The notes under the pieces are model-generated. The model worked only from the letters and a program-made list of their open reading frames with translations, had not been told where the DNA came from and did not search any database. 64,000 bases of DNA from Sphingobium sp052327305 (lineage in GTDB: Bacteria; Pseudomonadota; Alphaproteobacteria; Sphingomonadales; Sphingomonadaceae). The stretch spans positions 2,170,001 through 2,234,000 of the forward strand of contig NZ_CP182486.1 of the NCBI RefSeq assembly GCF_052327305.1, in the 5' to 3' direction. The number at the start of each line of letters is the position of its first letter. Positions within the stretch are counted from its first letter, which is position 1. The position numbers and the translations under genes were made by a program. Positions 44,642 to 54,420 of this stretch are shown in pieces.

Positions 44642-45727
44642 ATGATGACGAAGCACGAGATGGACCTCAGAAAGCAGGCAGGCGACGCGCCTACGCTCTC
44701 ACGCACAGCGGACGACACCGCGATGCTGCGTGCGGCAGCCGAGCTCTCGCGCGATATCGCCACGGCGCGGGCCGGCATTTACTGGCCGGATTTCCTTGCC
44801 TCCATCCTGGTCGGCTATGGTGCCTTCGTTGTAACGGTGATGGCGGGATCATTGCCGCTGGCACTCGGTGCGGCGGTCGTCGCGGCATTCGCGCTCTATC
44901 GCGCGGCGAGCTTCATTCACGAGCTGACTCACATCCGCAAAGGTGCGTTGCCCGGCTTCCGCTTCGGCTGGAACCTGCTGGTCGGCATCCCGCTGCTCAC
45001 GCCCTCCTTCATGTATGAAGGCGTCCACACCCAGCATCATGCCCGCACGCGCTATGGCACGGCCGATGACCCGGAATATCTGCCGCTGGCGCTGATGAAG
45101 CCCTGGTCCCTGCCGCTGTTCATTCTGGCGGCGGCGCTGGCGCCGGTGGCGCTGCTCTTCCGCTTCGCTGTGCTTGCGCCGCTGGGGCTGATCTTTCCGC
45201 CGTTGCGCAGGGAAATCGTCGCGCGCTTTTCCGCGCTGTCCATCAATCCCGCCTACCGGCGGCGTCCCCCCGAGGGTGACATGAAGCGCATGTGGATCTG
45301 GCAGGAGACCGGTGCGAGCTTGTGGGCGATCGGCGTGCTAGCGGCGTCCGCAGCTTATGGCTGGCGCCCGCTTCTGCTCGGCATGGCCGTCTATTCCGTG
45401 GTTGCGGTCGTCAACCAGCTTCGCACCCTCGTGGCGCATCTCTGGGAGAATGAAGGCGAGGCGATGAGCGTCACGGCGCAGTATCTCGACTCGGTCAATG
45501 TGCCGCCGCCGTCACCCTTTGCCGTTCTCTGGGCGCCAGTGGGCCTGCGCTATCACGCCCTGCATCACCTCGTGCCGAGCGTGCCCTATCACAGCCTTGC
45601 AGAAGTGCACCGGCGACTGATGGCGCAACTGGGCGAGACATCGACCTACACGCGGGGCAATCACCCCGGCATGGTGCCTCTTGTCGCGCGGATTGCTCGC
45701 AGCACGATGGTTCGCCGCGTCGGCTAG
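44642..45727 (+). CDS. Membrane fatty acid desaturase/hydroxylase
   Basis: A 361-residue integral-membrane non-heme di-iron enzyme. Three His boxes: HELTH, HTQHHA, and YHALHHLVPSVPYHSLAEVH. Three to four predicted membrane helices flank them. It may desaturate or hydroxylate a fatty acid chain of phospholipids or sphingolipids. Diverges from the candidate ceramide synthase and may share the promoter region at 44471-44641. Confidence 0.88.
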   Translation: MMTKHEMDLRKQAGDAPTLSRTADDTAMLRAAAELSRDIATARAGIYWPDFLASILVGYGAFVVTVMAGSLPLALGAAVVAAFALYRAASFIHELTHIRKGALPGFRFGWNLLVGIPLLTPSFMYEGVHTQHHARTRYGTADDPEYLPLALMKPWSLPLFILAAALAPVALLFRFAVLAPLGLIFPPLRREIVARFSALSINPAYRRRPPEGDMKRMWIWQETGASLWAIGVLAASAAYGWRPLLLGMAVYSVVAVVNQLRTLVAHLWENEGEAMSVTAQYLDSVNVPPPSPFAVLWAPVGLRYHALHHLVPSVPYHSLAEVHRRLMAQLGETSTYTRGNHPGMVPLVARIARSTMVRRVG

Positions 45728-45739
45728 CCCAACGCGACG

Positions 45740-46834
45740 CTACTCCTCGGTGGTGATCAGCACAGTCTCACCGACAAGCAGGAACAGCAGGAACGGCGCC
45801 CAGGCGGCGATGAGCGGCGGATAGACGCCGAGATCGCCCATCGAGAGCGAGAAATTGTCGACCACGAAATAGGTGAAGCCCAGCGCCATGGCGATGACGG
45901 CGCGCACGAAGAGCTTGCCCGATCGTGCGAGACCAAAGGCCGCGACGCTGCCCAGAAGCGGCATGAGCAGGGCCGAGAGCGGCCCGGAAATCTTGTGCCA
46001 GAAGGCACCCTCAAGCGCCGCCACGGGCCGGCCTGCACTGCGCAGCGCGCTGATCGCTTCCCGCAATGTCCTGAAGGACAGCCCATCCGGGTCTACCGAT
46101 GAGAGCGTGAACTGATCCGGCCGGACAGTGTCGCCGAACCGCATCGTGCCGATCGTGCGATAGGTGCCTCTGGTCACGTCGAACTGCCGGGCATTCTCAA
46201 GCTGCCAGCCGGGGCCGACATAACGCCCGCTTGGCGCCTGAATGATGGAAATCAGCGTGTTCGCCCGCCGATCGTAGATGGTGATGTCCTTGAGCGTCAC
46301 CCGGTTGCCCCAGCCGGAAATCTGGCCAGCGCGGATGAGATCCTGCCCGTCGCGGACCCAGATGTTCGCCTTCACGCCACTATCGCTGGGGATCGGCCCA
46401 TATTCGGCGGCTTCCCAGGCGGACATGGTCGCGGTGGAGCGCGCGACGATCCGCTCGTTGAACACGAAGCTGCCCGCGGCAATGACGGCAGAAACCAGCA
46501 TCAGCGGCGCGAGTACCTGATGGGCGGACAAGCCCGCCGCCTTCATCGAGACCACCTCGCTGTTCGCATTGAGCGTAGTCAGCGTAACGAGCGTGCCAAG
46601 CAGCACCGCGAAGGGCAGAAAGCGCGAGATGAGCTGCGGCATGCGCAGGCTGACATAGCGCCAGAGTTCGGCGTCGCCGTTACCCGGATAAGCGAGCACG
46701 TCTCCGGCCTCGCTCAGCAGGTCGAGCATCTGGAGTACCAGCACGAGCATCGCCAGCATGGCGAGGCAGCGCCAGAAGAAGGTCTTGCCCACATAGAGAG
46801 CAAGCGCGCGCGATGGGAAGAAGTTGAGGACCAT
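45740..46834 (-). CDS. lptG: LPS export permease LptG
   Basis: A 364-residue inner-membrane permease of the LptB2FG transporter, which extracts lipid from the inner membrane and passes it to LptC/LptA. Six predicted helices plus a periplasmic beta-jellyroll; N-terminal YVGKTFFWRCLAMLAMLVLVLQMLDLL and C-terminal helices LSALLMPLLGSVAAFGLAR. It follows lptF by three bases. Some sphingomonads carry glycosphingolipids in place of LPS, so the exported substrate may not be LPS. Confidence 0.9.
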   Translation of the reverse strand: MVLNFFPSRALALYVGKTFFWRCLAMLAMLVLVLQMLDLLSEAGDVLAYPGNGDAELWRYVSLRMPQLISRFLPFAVLLGTLVTLTTLNANSEVVSMKAAGLSAHQVLAPLMLVSAVIAAGSFVFNERIVARSTATMSAWEAAEYGPIPSDSGVKANIWVRDGQDLIRAGQISGWGNRVTLKDITIYDRRANTLISIIQAPSGRYVGPGWQLENARQFDVTRGTYRTIGTMRFGDTVRPDQFTLSSVDPDGLSFRTLREAISALRSAGRPVAALEGAFWHKISGPLSALLMPLLGSVAAFGLARSGKLFVRAVIAMALGFTYFVVDNFSLSMGDLGVYPPLIAAWAPFLLFLLVGETVLITTEE

Positions 46835-46837
46835 GGG

Positions 46838-48040
46838 CTAGGCCGGCTCCATCCGGTTCGCGCGGCGGAAAAGGCGCTTGCTCAAGGAGATCAGCTTGGC
46901 GAACTGGCGCTCCAGCGCACCGATAGGCTGGCCGCCCGGCACATAGGCCGTCTGATAATACATCCAGCCAATGAGACCGGCGAACAGCAGGAACGGCCCC
47001 CACAAGGCAAGGAAGGGATCCACCCGCCCGAGCGCGCCGACCGATTCGGCATATTGGTTGATCTTGTGATAGGTCACGATGAACACGATCGAGAGGAACA
47101 CGCCGAGCGCCGAGGTAGATCGCTTGGGCGGAATCGCGAAGGCGACCGCTGCCAGCGGCAGCAGGAACATCATCGCGACTTCGACGACGCGGAAATTGAA
47201 ATTGGACCATGCCTGAGCGCGTTTAAGCGGCTCGCTCTGCGGCGCGGCGCCGACCCTTACGAGTTCCGGCAGGCTGAGCTCCACATTGCCATCGCCGCGC
47301 GTGCGGAAATTCTCGATCTTGGGCAGATCAATGGGAAGGTCGTGCGAGGAGAATGAGAGGACACGCGGTGTGCGATAGCCCGGCGCGTTATGGATGAGCA
47401 CGCCATCGGTCAGCCGCAGAATGATCACGTCCGGATCGTCCGTGGCAAGGAACTGGCCCCCCGCAGCCGTCACCGCGAGCGACTGGTTACGCTGGTTGGA
47501 CATGCGGGCGAAGATGCCGGAGAGACGCCGACCTTCTTCCGCGCTCCGCTCGATGCGGATGGTGAGATCCTTGCCGAGATTGTTGAACTCGCCCACCTTG
47601 ATCGATGCACCGAGCGCGCCCGAGCGCAGCTCGAAGCGGAGCCGCTCATAAGCGTAACGGCTGTAGGGCTGGAGGAAGCCCACGATGCCGAGATTGACGA
47701 CCGCGAGCCCGAGGGCGAACATGTACGGCACTCTCAGCAGGCGGGTGTAACTCATGCCCACGGCGCGGAAGATATCCAGCTCCGAGGAGGTGGCGAGCTT
47801 GCGGAAGGCGAGCAGGATGCCGAGCATCAGCCCGATGGGGATGCCCAGGCCCAGATATTCGGGCAGAAGATTGGCGAGCATCCGCCAGACCACGCTGACG
47901 GGGCCACCCTCTGTCGCAACGAAATCGAAAAGCCGGCGCATCCTGTCGAGCACCAGCAGCATCGCGGAAATGGCGAGGCTGGAGAAGAGCGGAACGGCGA
48001 TAAGCCGCGCCATATAGCGATCGGCCGCGTTCAGCAGCAT
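46838..48040 (-). CDS. lptF: LPS export permease LptF
   Basis: A 400-residue partner of LptG in LptB2FG: six helices, N-terminal ADRYMARLIAVPLFSSLAISAM, coupling-helix region GIPIGLMLGILLAFRKLATSSELDIFRAVGMSY, C-terminal AMMFLLPLAAVAFAI. First gene of the lptF-lptG pair; no lptB is adjacent. Confidence 0.92.
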   Translation of the reverse strand: MLLNAADRYMARLIAVPLFSSLAISAMLLVLDRMRRLFDFVATEGGPVSVVWRMLANLLPEYLGLGIPIGLMLGILLAFRKLATSSELDIFRAVGMSYTRLLRVPYMFALGLAVVNLGIVGFLQPYSRYAYERLRFELRSGALGASIKVGEFNNLGKDLTIRIERSAEEGRRLSGIFARMSNQRNQSLAVTAAGGQFLATDDPDVIILRLTDGVLIHNAPGYRTPRVLSFSSHDLPIDLPKIENFRTRGDGNVELSLPELVRVGAAPQSEPLKRAQAWSNFNFRVVEVAMMFLLPLAAVAFAIPPKRSTSALGVFLSIVFIVTYHKINQYAESVGALGRVDPFLALWGPFLLFAGLIGWMYYQTAYVPGGQPIGALERQFAKLISLSKRLFRRANRMEPA

Positions 48041-48188
48041 ATCGCATCCTTGCCGAGCTCTGCAGGATGTGTGGCGGTTCGATGCATCGCATCATTCATT
48101 CGCTCGCTGTAGAGCATCGCATCGAAAAGAGGGAACCGCTTTTTCGCAAAAGCGACAAGAGGCGGGGGAGCACGCGGTGACGCGATGC

Positions 48189-50201
48189 TCAGGCGCTCGA
48201 TTGCTTCTGCCTGCGCCGCCGGGGCTTCGGCGCGGACTCTTCCGTGACGAGCGCGATCGAGTGAGCGAGTTGCGAAAGAGTGAACGGCTTGCGCAGTACA
48301 TGGTGGCCCGCCATTTGCGCGGCGCGCTCGCCATCTCCGGCAAAACCGGTGACGAAGATGACTGGTCGGCTGCCGATTTCCGCCTTGAGCGCAGCCACCA
48401 TTTCCGGCCCCGTCATGTCCGGCATCAGCACATCCGAGAGGATGACGTCGATCTCTTCGTGCGCGGCAATGGTCGGCCCGGCTTTGGAAGGGTGGTCGCA
48501 GGAAATGCCCCTGTGCCCCAGGGCCTTGAGCGCGGCCATGGTGGAGCCGAGCACGCGTGCATCATCCTCGACGACGAGCACCGTGAGCGGCTGGATGCGC
48601 TCTTCCTTCGTGGACGATAGCGCCACGGGCTGCACTTTGGCGGGCGTTGCCTCCCGCAACATGGTGTCGCGCGGCAGATAGACATGGACGGCAGCGCCTT
48701 CGCCCGGTGCCGTGTCGATCCGGATTTCGCCCTGGCACTGGCTCACGAAACCGAAGATCTGGCTGAGGCCGAGACCGGTTCCCTTGCCGACCGCCTTGGT
48801 CGTGTAGAAAGGCTCGAAGACATGGGCGAGCACCTCTGGCGTCATGCCGCAGCCCGTGTCCTTGACGCTGAGGCGGATATAGTCGCCCGCCCGGCACTGG
48901 CCGATTTCCTTCTCGCTGAGGGTGACGCGAGAGGTCGCAATGGTGAGATCGCCCCGGCCGTCCATGGCGTCGCGCGCGTTGACCGCCAGATTGAGCAGAG
49001 CATTTTCCAGCTGGGTCCGGTCGGCCCAAAGACGCCAGTCCCCTGCATCGACCTCCAGCTTCACCTCGATCTGGTCGCCGATGGTTCGATCGATGAGGTC
49101 GCGCATACCGAGCACCAGCTCATCCGGCGCGATCTGATCGGGAAGGAGCGGCTCAGCCCGCGCGAAAGCGAGCAGGCGCTGAGTGAGCGCCCCGGCGCGG
49201 GTTGCCCCATCCATCGCGCTGTCGATATGACGCGCGGCTGCGGCGGTATTCTTCCCCAACGACCGTCTGGCCAGCTCCAGCCCGCCGACGACGACTGCCA
49301 GCATATTATTGAAATCATGCGCGATGCCGCCGGTCAGCTTGCCGATCGCCTCCATCTTTTGCATCTGGCGCAGGCTCTCCTCGGCCTGAGCACGCTCCTC
49401 GACCTCGGTCTGCAACTGCGCATAGGCGACCTGCAGTTCCTCGGTGCGTGCCCGCACCGCAGCTTCCAGCCCATCGACGCGCGCCGCCTCTGCTGCCGCG
49501 ATTCGTCGGGCGAAAATGCGTTCGTTCGCTGCGCCATAAGCGACCCAGAGCGCCAGCAGGGCCGCGACCAGCAGCACCAGACCGACGAGACCCGAGCTGT
49601 TGTACAGGCGATCAATCTGGGTCTGAGACTGGTCCACGAGAAGATTGCGGTGCCGCAGCTGCGTCTGCTCGGACTCGATCGTCGCTTCCACCGCGTCACT
49701 CAGGCGCTTGACGCTCTCGGCCTTGCCGGCGGCATAAAAGCGCCCAAGCGCGCCGAGACGCTGGGCGTATGTCGTCCGAAGGGCGATGTCGTTCAGGATC
49801 GCGCCTCGGGACGCATAGGCCGCGCTCAGCGCCTTCACATTCTCCTGCTGCTGTTCGCTGTCCCGCGTGGAGCGCCGCAGACTCTCGATGAGGCCGCCGG
49901 CATTGCGCCACATATCCTGATATTGGCGGCCGGTCGTGCTATCCATGCTCACGACGTACCGCGCCAGCAGGGTCTCGGCGTGCGCAATGGTCCCGTCGAG
50001 CTTACGGGCGAGATTGATGACTTCGTAGCTGTGGCGCTGAAGGGCCAGAGCACGCTCGCGCTCTTCGCTGGCCCGGCTCGCGAAATAGAAGAGCGACCCC
50101 AGCGCAAGAATGAGCAGAAGGCCCAGAACGATAGGAACAGCCCGACGCCAGCCCGGCCGTTCCTCAGATCCTTCGTCCAGGCTTTCCGTTACCCCCATCA
50201 C
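48189..50201 (-). CDS. Hybrid sensor histidine kinase with C-terminal receiver
   Basis: A 670-residue membrane hybrid kinase: two helices (about 21-43 and 203-222) around a helical periplasmic CHASE3-like sensor, a coiled coil at 235-280, HisKA with H295 in GGIAHDFNNML, HATPase (DTGCGMTPEV, GKGTGLGLSQIFGFV) and a receiver domain with D590 in ILSDVLMPDMTGPE. No cognate regulator lies nearby. It is the only gene in the 2 kb between lptF and spt; its role in envelope control is speculation. Confidence 0.92.
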   Translation of the reverse strand: MMGVTESLDEGSEERPGWRRAVPIVLGLLLILALGSLFYFASRASEERERALALQRHSYEVINLARKLDGTIAHAETLLARYVVSMDSTTGRQYQDMWRNAGGLIESLRRSTRDSEQQQENVKALSAAYASRGAILNDIALRTTYAQRLGALGRFYAAGKAESVKRLSDAVEATIESEQTQLRHRNLLVDQSQTQIDRLYNSSGLVGLVLLVAALLALWVAYGAANERIFARRIAAAEAARVDGLEAAVRARTEELQVAYAQLQTEVEERAQAEESLRQMQKMEAIGKLTGGIAHDFNNMLAVVVGGLELARRSLGKNTAAAARHIDSAMDGATRAGALTQRLLAFARAEPLLPDQIAPDELVLGMRDLIDRTIGDQIEVKLEVDAGDWRLWADRTQLENALLNLAVNARDAMDGRGDLTIATSRVTLSEKEIGQCRAGDYIRLSVKDTGCGMTPEVLAHVFEPFYTTKAVGKGTGLGLSQIFGFVSQCQGEIRIDTAPGEGAAVHVYLPRDTMLREATPAKVQPVALSSTKEERIQPLTVLVVEDDARVLGSTMAALKALGHRGISCDHPSKAGPTIAAHEEIDVILSDVLMPDMTGPEMVAALKAEIGSRPVIFVTGFAGDGERAAQMAGHHVLRKPFTLSQLAHSIALVTEESAPKPRRRRQKQSSA

Positions 50202-50264
50202 CCCGGAATTCTAGCGCAAGTCCTTGACGATTGGCAGCTTTTTTCGGCCTGGTGGCCTGACGGT

Positions 50265-51530
50265 TCAGCCCGGCAGCGCTCCGGTGGCCTTTCCGGCAGC
50301 CTGGAACATGGCGATAATCTGATCCACCTGATCGTCGCTATGCTCCGCGCAGAGCGAGCAGCGCAGCAGGAAGGTGCCGGCCGGCGTTGCGGGCGGACGA
50401 GCCATGTTGACGTAAAGCCCCAGCTCCAGCAGCGTCTGCCACATTGCCACGGCCTGCGCCTGATCCGTGAGGATCACCGCGATGATCGCCGACTGGGGCT
50501 CCTTCGTGCCGAGCGTGAAGCCGAGATCGGACAGGCTCTTGTGCAGCCGGCGGCTGTTCTTCCACAAATGCGCGCGCTTCTCGCCAGCGTGCATGAGCTT
50601 GCGGATGCTGGTGGCCGCCGTCGCGACGACGCTGGGCGGGAGCGATGCCGTGAAGACATAGGGCCGGCAGACGAGACGCAGAATCTCGAACTTGGGATGA
50701 TTGGAGACGCAGAATCCGCCCACAGTGCCGACCGACTTGGAGAAAGTGCCGACGATGAAGTCCACGTCCTTCTCGACACCCTGCTCCTCGTACACGCCCC
50801 GGCCATTGGCTCCGAAAAAGCCCATGCCATGGGCCTCGTCGACAAGGATCATGCAATTGGGATGCTTGCGCACCGCCGCGACCATCTCTGGCAACGGAGC
50901 CACGTCGCCCAGCATGGAATAGACACCTTCGAGCACGACGAGCTTCTGTGCGTCGGCGGGCAGGCGCCCCAGCCGCTTGTCGAGATCCTCGACGCTGTTG
51001 TGGCGGAAGCGGACGATTTCGGCATCACCGAGGAAGCAGCCATCATAGATGGATGCGTGGCTGTCCGCATCCAGAATGACGTAATCGCCCTTGCCCGCCA
51101 GCGTGGAAATCATGCCGAGATTGGCCTGATAGCCAGTGGAGAACACCATGGCGCCGCTGGTGCCATAGAAGTCCTTGAGCGCGTCCTCGCACGCCTTATG
51201 CCCCTGATAGGTGCCATTGAGCACCCGGCTGCCAGTCGTGCCGCTGCCGAAGTCGTCGAGGGCCTTTTTGCCCGCCGCGACCACGTCCGGATCGAAGGTC
51301 ATGCCCATATAATTATAGGTGCCGAGCAGGATGGTTTCCTTGCCCTTGATGATGGCGAGCGTGGGCGACTTCACTTCGTCCATGACGATAGCGAAGGGAT
51401 CGCGCACGCCGGTCGCCAGCAGCGCCTCACGCTCGGCAATCAGCGGATCGAACTTGGAGAAGAGATCCCGGGCATTGGGCAAAGCGGCGGGGGTGTGCGC
51501 GTCTGCGGCAGTCGCCTGTGCCTCTGTCAT
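50265..51530 (-). CDS. spt: Serine palmitoyltransferase (sphingolipid pathway, first step)
   Basis: Soluble PLP enzyme, 421 residues, condensing L-serine and palmitoyl-CoA or -ACP to 3-ketosphinganine. Motifs: D231 and H234 in LVDEAHGMGFFG and the PLP lysine K265 in GTFSKSVGTVGG. The number matches Lys265 of S. paucimobilis SPT. It starts three bases after the acp stop, so the two form an operon. With CerR- and bCerS-like genes nearby it defines the ceramide locus. Confidence 0.95.
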   Translation of the reverse strand: MTEAQATAADAHTPAALPNARDLFSKFDPLIAEREALLATGVRDPFAIVMDEVKSPTLAIIKGKETILLGTYNYMGMTFDPDVVAAGKKALDDFGSGTTGSRVLNGTYQGHKACEDALKDFYGTSGAMVFSTGYQANLGMISTLAGKGDYVILDADSHASIYDGCFLGDAEIVRFRHNSVEDLDKRLGRLPADAQKLVVLEGVYSMLGDVAPLPEMVAAVRKHPNCMILVDEAHGMGFFGANGRGVYEEQGVEKDVDFIVGTFSKSVGTVGGFCVSNHPKFEILRLVCRPYVFTASLPPSVVATAATSIRKLMHAGEKRAHLWKNSRRLHKSLSDLGFTLGTKEPQSAIIAVILTDQAQAVAMWQTLLELGLYVNMARPPATPAGTFLLRCSLCAEHSDDQVDQIIAMFQAAGKATGALPG

Positions 51531-51533
51531 GGC

Positions 51534-51779
51534 TCAGGCGCTCTTCAGCTTGATGACGGCATCGACCAGCTGACCCACTGTCTCGATCTCGGCCTGCATG
51601 TTCATGGTGATGATGATGTCGAACTCGTCTTCGATCGCCGCGACGAAGTCCATCACGGTCAGACTGTCCCATTCGAGGTCGCCAGCGAATGTCGTGGCTT
51701 CGGTCAGCGCCACGCCCTTCTTGTTGAACGGCGCGATCTGCGCCTGAACTTGCGTGAAAACCTGCTGGCGATCCGCCAT
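51534..51779 (-). CDS. Acyl carrier protein dedicated to SPT
   Basis: An 81-residue ACP with the phosphopantetheine Ser39 in LEWDSLTVMD. The W at -2 from Ser replaces the usual G in GADSL, an odd feature seen in the ACP linked to SPT in S. wittichii. The probable role is to present acyl chains to SPT or the ceramide synthase. Two bases, then spt. Confidence 0.88.
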   Translation of the reverse strand: MADRQQVFTQVQAQIAPFNKKGVALTEATTFAGDLEWDSLTVMDFVAAIEDEFDIIITMNMQAEIETVGQLVDAVIKLKSA

Positions 51780-51888
51780 GTGCGTCTAGACCCTTCGTGA
51801 ATGGTGGCGGCATCTCTTGCGCCGCCGCGCGGCTATGGCAAGCGAATAAGGCCGGATTCAGGCACGAATAGGGTGTGAAACGCGCTCG

Positions 51889-53394
51889 TTAGGCGGGAAC
51901 GACTTTGTGCAGGGGCGCTACAATGCACGCGCACACGCCCGTCTCGTCGTAGCTGATCGTGCCGCCGCCCGTGCCAAGCAATCCCATCGCGATCAGGCGC
52001 GAGCCAAAACCGCGCCGCTCCGGCGGGGTGACGGGCGGACCGTCATGCTCGGTCCATTCGAGAACAAGCTGAGCATCGTCGCCTACGCCCTCGATCCGCC
52101 AGATCAGGCCCGCCGAACCCCCATCCTGTGAAAGAGCGCCATATTTCAATGCGTTGGTTGCGAGCTCGTGAATAACCAGCGAGAGCCCGATCGTGGCCTG
52201 CGCACCAAGCAGGACGGCAGCGCCCTCTCGATGAACCCGTGACCCGATCCCCAGCGCGTTCAGCACCTTGTCGATCGCCTCGTTGATATGGGCGGCGCTC
52301 CAGTGCTGACGGGCGAGCATGTCGTTAGCGCCCGCGAGCGCGAGCAGCCTCTGCTCGAAAGCGCCTACTGCGTCGCGCTCCTTCACATTGCGTAGGGTCT
52401 GGGTCGAGATGGCCAGCACCATGGACATCATATTCTTGAAGCGGTGCGAGAGCTCCTCGCGCACAAGCGTGTCCTGCGTCACGTCTTGAAGGGAGCCAAC
52501 CATCGCGACGATCCTGCCCTCTTCGTCCCGCTCCCAGGTCGCCTTGCGCGCGATCCAGCGAATCTGCTGATCGTTTGCCCGACGGACACGGTACACGACG
52601 TCCAGCATGGCGGAGCCGTCCACCCGGTTCTGCGCGTTCGAGGCGACGTGCCGGTCTTCCTCGACCACCAGACGCTCAAAGTCCTCGGGCGTGTAATGGT
52701 CGCTTGGCGGCATGCCAAACAGCGCCTGCGCCTCGTACGAGATTGAGAACTCGCGAGTCCGGCGATCGAAGCGGAAGGTGCCGATGCCGCCCGCGACATG
52801 GGCGGCGTTCACATTCTCCATCCACTGCCGCAGCAGGCGCCGTTCCTCGACCTGCGTCACCAGCGAGGCCTCACGTTCGATGATCCGCCGGCGTAGCGCA
52901 ATGGTAGCCATCACCTGCCGGGCGAGAGCCTCCAGCCCTTGCCTCTGCGCCTCGGTGAGGCCCTGAAGGCGAGGAGCCTTGTCGATGATGCAGAGCGAAC
53001 CGAGGGCGACGTCGGTTGCCGTGCGAAGCGGGGCTCCGGCATAAAAGCGTATGCCCTCAGGCCCCGTGACAAGCGGGTTGTTCTTCGTGCGCGGATCATA
53101 ACGCAAATCGGGAATGACGAGCAGATCGTCCGTCTCGAGCGCGAAGGCACACACCGCCTGATTGATCGGTGTCTGCCTCGGCTCGAACCCCACGCGCGCC
53201 TTGAACCACTGGCGATGTTCGTCGACGAGGCTGACAAGCGCAATGGGTGCTTCGCACAGCGCGGCCGCTGTCAGAGCGATATCGTCGAATACCGGTTCCG
53301 CTGGAGAGTCGAGCAGATCGAGATGGTGCAAGACGTCCAGCCGGTCCGGATCGGCGACGAGCGTATTGATCGAAGGCGGAAGTACCCCTGGCAT
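51889..53394 (-). CDS. Soluble GAF-PAS HWE-type sensor histidine kinase
   Basis: A 501-residue cytoplasmic protein: GAF domain at about 20-165 (CEAPIALVSLVDEHRQWFK; GSLCIIDKAPR), PAS at about 195-305, then HWE kinase with H317 in LSHRFKNMMSM and the C-terminal WTEHDGPPV ... GFGSRLI. HWE/HisKA_2 kinases are the type that feed PhyR in sphingomonads, so it may be an input to the stress locus 18 kb away. That link is inference. No membrane segment. Confidence 0.9.
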   Translation of the reverse strand: MPGVLPPSINTLVADPDRLDVLHHLDLLDSPAEPVFDDIALTAAALCEAPIALVSLVDEHRQWFKARVGFEPRQTPINQAVCAFALETDDLLVIPDLRYDPRTKNNPLVTGPEGIRFYAGAPLRTATDVALGSLCIIDKAPRLQGLTEAQRQGLEALARQVMATIALRRRIIEREASLVTQVEERRLLRQWMENVNAAHVAGGIGTFRFDRRTREFSISYEAQALFGMPPSDHYTPEDFERLVVEEDRHVASNAQNRVDGSAMLDVVYRVRRANDQQIRWIARKATWERDEEGRIVAMVGSLQDVTQDTLVREELSHRFKNMMSMVLAISTQTLRNVKERDAVGAFEQRLLALAGANDMLARQHWSAAHINEAIDKVLNALGIGSRVHREGAAVLLGAQATIGLSLVIHELATNALKYGALSQDGGSAGLIWRIEGVGDDAQLVLEWTEHDGPPVTPPERRGFGSRLIAMGLLGTGGGTISYDETGVCACIVAPLHKVVPA

Positions 53395-53496
53395 TACGGC
53401 GAGCCTCGCGGCGGAATGCCAGCGATCATACTATGAACGAAACGACTGGCCCGGGGCAAGCCGGGACATATTGACCTAGATCAGGCTGCCGACGGT

Positions 53497-54420
53497 TTAA
53501 CGCAGGTGACCGCGCAGACGGTAGGATTGCGCGGTGGATAACAAGCCTTCCTCGATGGTGACTGCCGGAGTCCAGATGGACCTGGGCACGTGCATCGCTG
53601 TGCGGGCCACCCAGTCCGAATGGCTGAAATAGGCGGCGCGATCGGGCGTGAGGCGGGCTTTGTCTCCGCGCAGGAGGCGGTCGATCCTCGCTGCGAATTT
53701 CAGCGCGGAAGCCGGCAGGGCGAGGGTTCGCACTCGGTCCCGTCCCACGGCCCGGCCGATGGCCTGCGCGAAGGCGACATGGGTTCGTCCACCCGACTGG
53801 CCATCGTCCACTTCATAGGTCGCGGTGCGCGTTTCGCCGCCCTTCCTTGCCGCGAGCACAAGGAGCAGGCGGGCCAGATCATCGACATGAATGACCGAGA
53901 GCCGTCCGCCGGGTGGCAGCAGCACGAAACCGCGCGCCGCCATCTGGAACAGTTCAAGCAGTTCCGCATCGCCGGGGCCGTAGATTGCGGGCGGGCGCAC
54001 CACCGTCCAGTCAAGCGGGCTCTCGCATACATGGCGCTCGGCTTCCGCCTTCGACCAGCCATAATCGGAGAGCTGCGGTTCGCGCGCGGCGAGGCTGGAG
54101 ACATGGACGAGGCGCTCGGCCCCTTGGCGCTTCATCGCCGCGACGAGATTGTGCGTGCCTTCACCATTGCCCGCAAGAAAACCGGCGCGATCCCGCGCGT
54201 TGACCACGCCAGCGATGTGAATGACGGCCTGCGCGCCGTCTACCAGCCGATCGAGCGCGTCCGCATCGGCGAGGTCGCCGCTGACCCAGCTGATGCCATC
54301 GCAAGGCTCCTGCGGCCGACGAGTGAGCGCGCGGATGGCAATGCCCTGCTCGGCGGCGAGGGCGAGGACGGCCTTGCCGACGAAACCAGTGCCGCCAGTG
54401 ATGGCGACGTGCTGGCTCAC
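53497..54420 (-). CDS. cerR: NAD(P)-dependent epimerase/reductase, candidate CerR
   Basis: A 307-residue extended SDR: ITGGTGFVGKAVL for the Rossmann nucleotide site and YGWSKAEAE for the active Tyr/Lys. In ceramide clusters the extended-SDR gene CerR reduces the ketone of the sphinganine intermediate. Two kinases' distance from spt is 2 kb, with only the GAF-PAS kinase between. It overlaps proB by four bases (ATGA). Substrate not proven. Confidence 0.72.
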   Translation of the reverse strand: MSQHVAITGGTGFVGKAVLALAAEQGIAIRALTRRPQEPCDGISWVSGDLADADALDRLVDGAQAVIHIAGVVNARDRAGFLAGNGEGTHNLVAAMKRQGAERLVHVSSLAAREPQLSDYGWSKAEAERHVCESPLDWTVVRPPAIYGPGDAELLELFQMAARGFVLLPPGGRLSVIHVDDLARLLLVLAARKGGETRTATYEVDDGQSGGRTHVAFAQAIGRAVGRDRVRTLALPASALKFAARIDRLLRGDKARLTPDRAAYFSHSDWVARTAMHVPRSIWTPAVTIEEGLLSTAQSYRLRGHLR

